Virus record (IMG/VR): IMGVR_UViG_3300043468_000106
Span: 1-38,498 of that record
Direction: 5' to 3' (one strand)
DNA length: 38,498 nt
Source of the DNA: a virus
Every line of letters starts with the position of its first letter. Within the stretch, counting starts at the first letter, position 1. The translations under genes and the position numbers were made by a program. This document shows, in pieces, positions 35,119 through 38,498 of this stretch. The notes under the pieces are model-generated. The model did no database searches and was not told where the DNA came from. It was given only the letters and a program-made list of their open reading frames with translations.

Positions 35119-36082
35119 TCGTCGTTAGGGCACAGGGCGACAGGCAGTTGTCCCTGAACCCGCGCTCCTTGGCGTAGCGATCGTAAATCTTATAGGACGC
35201 CACCTTACAGGCGTGCATCGTGATGCCGCTGATCGCATCCTTCAAGACGCTATACGCCGACTCGTGCTTGTGACCGGCCACGTATAAATGGTCGCGGGTT
35301 CCCATCAGCGCAGCCTTCATCGGCCCATGCGCCGGGTTCCAAATACTAGAGCCGCTGTGGTCGTGGCGGGCGTTAACCCGTACCTCTAGGCCGTTCGGGA
35401 ATCGAAGCGCTAGGCGGGCTTCTGAGGACTTATAAAGGGCATCCTGCTGCTTGGCTATCCAACGCAGGGGATCGCCTGAGCCTGACCACAGGTCGTGGTT
35501 GCCGCCGATCATGTACAGCCAGTTGCAGCGGTTGATAAACCACTCGGCTATTTTCCAAGCCTGCGCTGCCGAGGTCGTCTGGTCGGCGTAGAGGCGGGCA
35601 AGGCGGCCACACCAGTTGTTCGTGGTGTCGCCTACGTTCGCTGCGAATAGCCCCTCGGTGCGGTTCACAAGGTCGGTGTGGCGCTCAATGGCTTCAATGT
35701 CGCAGCCGTCGTCGTCTACGTGCGGGTCACCAAAGTGCAGGATGCCGATAGCACCGTCCATCTTCACTTTGATAGGAATGAGTTTGCTGGCTTCTTCGTG
35801 TTCGCGCTTGTGCTGGAACTTACGCTTGCGCTGGGCAATCAGTTCCTCGATGGGAACGTCGTCGTCGGGCAGCGCGGTGAACTCGTAATCGCCCTTGTCT
35901 ACGACTTGGCGTCCGGGCTGGTAGGTGGAGTCAGGGATAACGTACCCCTTGTCCTTCATCTTTTTTAGCCGCATCTGCAAAGTCCGCTCGTTCATTTTGA
36001 ACTTTGCAGCGACTATTGCCCGTATGCCGTTTGCTTCCTGTAGCGACTTTAATATCTGATCATCGGATGCCTTGGACTGCAT
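35021..36082 (-). CDS. Metallophosphoesterase with N-terminal helix-turn-helix
   Basis: The protein has 353 aa. Residues ~1-50 look like a DNA-binding helix-turn-helix (DDQILKSLQEANG, RAIVAAKFKMNERTLQMRLKK). The calcineurin-like domain (~110-330) has GDPHVD (D119, H121), VGDTTN (D152), GGNHD (N195, H196), H240 and GHKHE (H271, H273), the expected metal-ligand set for two metals. Phage members act on nucleic acids or nucleotides, but the substrate here is unknown. The operon is shared with the HExxH and lysis genes; GGAG precedes the start. Confidence 0.8.
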   Translation of the reverse strand: MQSKASDDQILKSLQEANGIRAIVAAKFKMNERTLQMRLKKMKDKGYVIPDSTYQPGRQVVDKGDYEFTALPDDDVPIEELIAQRKRKFQHKREHEEASKLIPIKVKMDGAIGILHFGDPHVDDDGCDIEAIERHTDLVNRTEGLFAANVGDTTNNWCGRLARLYADQTTSAAQAWKIAEWFINRCNWLYMIGGNHDLWSGSGDPLRWIAKQQDALYKSSEARLALRFPNGLEVRVNARHDHSGSSIWNPAHGPMKAALMGTRDHLYVAGHKHESAYSVLKDAISGITMHACKVASYKIYDRYAKERGFRDNCLSPCALTTINPALPPDHPDLVKVWWEPEEGADYLTYLRRR

Positions 36083-36085
36083 TGC

Positions 36086-36382
36086 TTACTCCATTGTTGT
36101 GAGCATCTGTTGCAGCAAGTGTCCAATCCGATCTACAAATTGCTCGTCTCGGCTTAGGTCATCGTGACCAGCGATGTCGAGCATCGCGTGAATCGCCTCA
36201 TGCGCCCACACTTGCTGCCGGTTTGTGCCTTTACAAGAACTTACGATGTGTATCTCGTATTTGTCTGGAAGCCACATTCCAACACAATTTTTGCCGTGAC
36301 GCCACTTGGAGGGCGGAATTACTTTGACATTGATGGTGTGACCGGCTAGTTGGAAGCGCTTAGGTATGCCGTCTTGTCGCAT
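36086..36382 (-). CDS. Small HExxH zinc-peptidase-like protein
   Basis: The protein has 98 aa. It contains HEAIHAMLDIAGHDDLSRDE, with the zinc-binding HExxH and a downstream His/Glu that could be the third ligand. The N-terminal half has beta strands (GHTINVKVIPPSKW, YEIHIVSS). Proteins of this type are common beside phage lysis or regulatory genes. Catalytic activity is inferred from the motif. It lies 3 nt upstream of the metallophosphoesterase. Confidence 0.7.
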   Translation of the reverse strand: MRQDGIPKRFQLAGHTINVKVIPPSKWRHGKNCVGMWLPDKYEIHIVSSCKGTNRQQVWAHEAIHAMLDIAGHDDLSRDEQFVDRIGHLLQQMLTTME

Positions 36383-36405
36383 AGCGCCCGCTCCATTAAA
36401 TGAGG

Positions 36406-36885
36406 CTAACTCAAAAACAATACCCGCTCGTCGTTACGACGTTTGACGAGGCCGGGTAACACCTTACCACCGGCTTTTGTCCACTTTTTGAATTCTTCGG
36501 CTGCCTCTTCAAAGTCGCCTCGATTGACCTTCATCCGCAAGCCAGAGCGCTGAAGGTTGCCTAGCCCCACGTTAAAGGCAAAAGATACAAGAGCATCAAA
36601 GACTCCCTGACGGCCAACAACAGCAGGGCAAAGTCGAACCACACCACGCTCAAACCGGCCAAGGTCTTGAGCAAGTATCCGGTCCACCTCGTCCATTGAG
36701 AGAGTTCGATCCCATCCTGCGGGTATCGGTAGGCTCTTGCGTTCCTCATACTTCACCGCAGCGTGAGCCGGGTCTATAACGTGGCCGACCCCGACCGTCC
36801 ATAGCAGGGCCGGACACCGATAAGGGCGCGTCCTTACGCCCTCATGATGCTTGATCATTTGTATTGCAGCAGGACTGACCTTCAC
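36406..36885 (-). CDS. Endolysin, GH24 lysozyme
   Basis: The protein has 159 aa, the normal size. The catalytic region HHEGVRTRPYRCPALLWTVG has the E-8-C-5-T arrangement: E15, C24, T30, where T4 lysozyme has E11, D20, T26. Later FNVGLGNLQRS and helical segments match the family. There is no signal peptide or N-terminal anchor, so release would depend on the holin encoded just upstream with a 4-nt overlap. It cuts peptidoglycan glycan chains at lysis. Confidence 0.88.
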   Translation of the reverse strand: MKVSPAAIQMIKHHEGVRTRPYRCPALLWTVGVGHVIDPAHAAVKYEERKSLPIPAGWDRTLSMDEVDRILAQDLGRFERGVVRLCPAVVGRQGVFDALVSFAFNVGLGNLQRSGLRMKVNRGDFEEAAEEFKKWTKAGGKVLPGLVKRRNDERVLFLS

Positions 36886-37367
36886 TTCTTGCCGAAAGCC
36901 TGCGTGCCAAACCAGAAGGCAATGATTGACGACAGTATTAGCATCTCGTCATCCGAAAACACTTCAGCCATTGCAGCGGCAAACGGCACACTCGTGTTGT
37001 AGGCATACCAGACGCCTGCGATGTTGATGGCGACTAGTTCCAGCACAAAGATGTAGGTCACAACCGGACGCACCGACGCACGCAGGTTGATCATCCACTG
37101 CGAGGCCCCCTTGCCGATTTCCATATCGTGCTGGTACAGGGCTTGGCGTTCCTCGCCTGCCGTCTGCGTCTGGATTTGCTCTAACTTAATTTCCTCAACC
37201 CGTGCCTGCGCGATAAACCCGCGTTCTGCGAGGGCTAGTTCGCGCTCCTTCTGCGCGGCGACAAGGGCTAACTCATGCTTCTTGTCTTGGCGGTCTTGGA
37301 AGATTTGCAGAATCTTGGGCAAACCGCCTGCAAGGAACGACAGGAATGTGCTAACCATCGTCATCAT
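36882..37367 (-). CDS. Holin, 3TM-type (GTA_holin_3TM-like), copy 2
   Basis: The protein has 161 aa from ATG 37367 (GAGGG ~8 nt upstream). An N-terminal hydrophobic stretch (~4-20), a long charged helix (~25-85), then two membrane helices (~100-122 and ~141-157) joined by an acidic loop. The RPVVTYIFVLELVA segment and IIAFWFGTQAF ending match the 3TM holin family linked to release of phages and gene transfer agents. It directly precedes the endolysin. A near-identical N-terminal copy is cut by the left window edge. Confidence 0.82.
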   Translation of the reverse strand: MMTMVSTFLSFLAGGLPKILQIFQDRQDKKHELALVAAQKERELALAERGFIAQARVEEIKLEQIQTQTAGEERQALYQHDMEIGKGASQWMINLRASVRPVVTYIFVLELVAINIAGVWYAYNTSVPFAAAMAEVFSDDEMLILSSIIAFWFGTQAFGKK

Positions 37368-37777
37368 TTGGAAGCCCTCACTACGTCGTCGCCCTTGGTA
37401 ACGGTGACATGATCGCCCTCAACGTCCACCCGCATCGGCTGCTCTTTGCGATCCAGCCGGTCTAGTTTGGTGATCAGTTCCTTAATTACCTCAAACTCGG
37501 GTTTATCTTCCTTCTCCACCGTGCCTGCAATGCTGGCAAGCATAGAGATAAGAGCGGTCAGCGAGGCACCAAGCAGCCCCATCACGGCAGCGATCTTGTC
37601 CGAATCTAACGCAAGGCTAGACAGCACGCCGATCACCACAATGGCCGTGATGTATTTCAGCCCGTCCTTACCAATGGCTTTACCGGCTACGTCCTTGGCA
37701 GACGACTGCGCTTCAAGCCGTTGCAACTCGGCTTGTATTTGCACCTTCAGCAACTGGATGTCGGTAACGTCGTTCAC
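37088..37777. repeat. Right copy of the 690-bp near-repeat (partner 1-690)
   Basis: Gap-free match at offset 37087. The near-identical core (~37252-37777) covers the 137-aa gene and the holin start; the distal ~165 bp are clearly diverged. Beyond 37777 the two loci carry unrelated genes: XhlA-like here, a 32-aa peptide and 73-aa membrane protein at the left. Confidence 0.85.
37364..37777 (-). CDS. Small membrane protein, probable lysis cassette (copy 2)
   Basis: The protein has 137 aa, with one residue different from the 277-690 copy (Thr instead of Ala in ITKLDRLD). Two hydrophobic segments (~42-58, ~64-85) and a charged C-terminus. Here it follows an XhlA-like protein and precedes the holin with a 4-nt overlap. 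Lysis accessory role by context. Confidence 0.8.
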   Translation of the reverse strand: MNDVTDIQLLKVQIQAELQRLEAQSSAKDVAGKAIGKDGLKYITAIVVIGVLSSLALDSDKIAAVMGLLGASLTALISMLASIAGTVEKEDKPEFEVIKELITKLDRLDRKEQPMRVDVEGDHVTVTKGDDVVRASK

Positions 37778-37968
37778 TTCTGCAACGCCTCCAACAGCAG
37801 CAATCCCATGCTGCCGAGTGCGCCAAGCAGGATCAAAATGATTGCGCCACCGATCTTTAACATCAGTTGCTCAAGGCGTTTAAGGCGAGCGTGGATGGCC
37901 TCGTACCGTACTGTGCAAACATCAATGTGGCTGGTAACGGTCACTTCTAGCTCTTGGACAGATGTCAC
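37774..37968 (-). CDS. XhlA-like membrane protein
   Basis: The protein has 64 aa. An N-terminal amphipathic helix (VTVTSHIDVCTVRYEAIHARLKRLEQL) is followed by one C-terminal membrane helix (~39-60). This topology matches haemolysin XhlA-type phage proteins that cooperate with holins. It overlaps both neighbours by 4 nt. It is present only at the right copy of the repeat, not at the left. Confidence 0.65.
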   Translation of the reverse strand: MTSVQELEVTVTSHIDVCTVRYEAIHARLKRLEQLMLKIGGAIILILLGALGSMGLLLLEALQK

Positions 37969-38348
37969 GGCATACCCTCAACCGCGACCCACGACAACGT
38001 GGCTTCATCCCATGAATACATCTTGGGCGGTTCGCCTGTACCGGCATCCGATGGCATCGGCACCGGAGCCTGCCATTGGGCATCAGCGTCCAGCGTCCAT
38101 GACGGGTACGGCTGCGGCGCTACGAAAGCGTCAATGTCAGCGCGGTAGGTGTAGCCGACGCCTGCGTAGTTTTTGCGGATGTTGCCGTGATAACTAGTCT
38201 GTTTCCAGTTACCGCCAAGCAACTTCTGGCAGAACGCCACGCCGATGCTCTCCACCTCTGTGCCGTTGGCGTCAGCGGTGTCGGAGTTGGCTACGACGAT
38301 GACCCGCAGCACAACATTGTTTGAATCAAGTTCAGCAAAATGAGCCAT
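37965..38348 (-). CDS. Conserved aquatic-phage protein (MAHFAELDENN family), copy 2
   Basis: The protein has 127 aa, a close paralogue of 13361-13753 over its whole length (same VAFCQKLLGGNWKQTSYHGN and NIRKNYAGVGYTY blocks), with differences concentrated near the N-terminus and the last residues. Again it follows the 2OG-Fe(II) oxygenase gene, but here it sits beside lysis genes rather than the scaffold. The function is unknown. Confidence 0.8.
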   Translation of the reverse strand: MAHFAELDSNNVVLRVIVVANSDTADANGTEVESIGVAFCQKLLGGNWKQTSYHGNIRKNYAGVGYTYRADIDAFVAPQPYPSWTLDADAQWQAPVPMPSDAGTGEPPKMYSWDEATLSWVAVEGMP

Positions 38349-38352
38349 TGTC

Positions 38353-38498
38353 TTACTCCTTCAAATGCAATTCGGTCAGGCTGCTTTCGTCTCCAACATA
38401 GCCAGCCGGAAAAGTGTTAAATGCAAGGGAAACACGGTCATCGCCCTGCACGGTTTCTACCATGTGCGTCAGGCTTGACGGGAACAGCATCAAATCGC
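38353..38498 (-). CDS. Putative 2OG-Fe(II) oxygenase, truncated by window edge (copy 2)
   Basis: Only the C-terminal ~48 residues are inside the window: the GDLMLFPSSLTHMVETVQGD block with the distal iron-ligand His, the DDRVSLAFNTFPAGYVGDE block and ending in LHLKE. Apart from one residue near the end (ELHLKE for ALHLKE) it matches copy 1 at 13758-14360. The rest of the gene lies beyond the right edge. Confidence 0.75.
   Translation of the reverse strand, partial: DLMLFPSSLTHMVETVQGDDRVSLAFNTFPAGYVGDESSLTELHLKE

Larger units (their letters stand above)
37965..38498. repeat. Second copy of the oxygenase/MAHF two-gene cassette (partner 13361-13903)
   Basis: The DNA and both encoded proteins closely resemble 13361-13903, including the GGAGTAA end of the oxygenase gene serving as ribosome site. 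Similarity ends at the window edge on one side and at the MAHF gene's 3' end on the other. Confidence 0.8.

Noticed and set aside
1-38498. Search for tRNA genes, integrase, att sites, CRISPR arrays and IS elements
   Set aside because: No cloverleaf with an anticodon/T-arm pattern, no tyrosine or serine recombinase motifs, no spaced direct-repeat array and no transposase were seen by reading.

Overview
The window is almost all of a tailed double-stranded DNA phage genome (Caudoviricetes, podovirus of the P22 head and tail type). The diagnostic genes are a P22-type coat protein, scaffold, portal, large terminase, the head-completion proteins gp4 and gp10, and a gp7/gp20-like DNA-transfer protein. 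There is no integrase, CI-type repressor, DNA polymerase, RNA polymerase, tRNA or CRISPR array. The host is probably a Gram-negative bacterium: promoters look sigma-70-like, SD sequences are canonical, and one phage protein carries an N-terminal signal peptide. Many small proteins are of kinds common in aquatic phages, but the sequence does not identify the host.

Layout. (1) 1-25,952, minus strand: one long, tightly coupled late block. Read from the right it runs: a small Cys/His ORF, probable small terminase, a 225-aa protein, large terminase, four tiny basic genes, portal, a fibre/adhesin cassette (about 13.4-20.1 kb), scaffold, coat, two small virion-like proteins, gp4, gp10, tail fibre proteins, ejection proteins, and a lysis-type membrane-protein cluster that runs off the left edge. 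(2) 25,953-26,998: a gene-free control region with three families of short repeats, followed by a strong rightward promoter under a palindrome. (3) 26,999-29,238, plus strand: about eleven very small early or accessory genes. A complete type II hammerhead ribozyme motif lies between the third and fourth. A terminator hairpin closes the block. (4) 29,264-33,973, minus strand: the replication/recombination operon, with D5-like SF3 helicase, YqaJ exonuclease, ERF annealing protein, several hypotheticals and one exported protein. (5) 34,007-34,047: overlapping divergent promoters sharing a perfect palindromic operator. They drive block 4 leftward and a Cro-like gene plus nuclease rightward (34,055-35,118). 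(6) 35,021-38,498, minus strand: metallophosphoesterase, HExxH protein, GH24 endolysin, 3TM holin, membrane proteins, then a second copy of a two-gene cassette also found at 13.4-14.4 kb (a conserved aquatic-phage protein and a 2OG-Fe(II) oxygenase), cut by the window edge.

The left end (1-690) repeats 37,088-37,777 at a constant offset of 37,087. The match is near-identical in the middle and abruptly diverged at both flanks. The contig may therefore represent a circularly permuted genome of about 37.1 kb plus a strain-variant end, or a real duplication.

The most interesting observations are the hammerhead ribozyme at 27,681-27,730; the palindromic 16-mer family in the control region, with a further copy over the -35 of the putative scaffold/capsid promoter 13 kb away; the phased TACTAAC array; the divergent operator switch; and a recurring arrangement of -10 boxes six or seven bases before start codons (possible leaderless genes).
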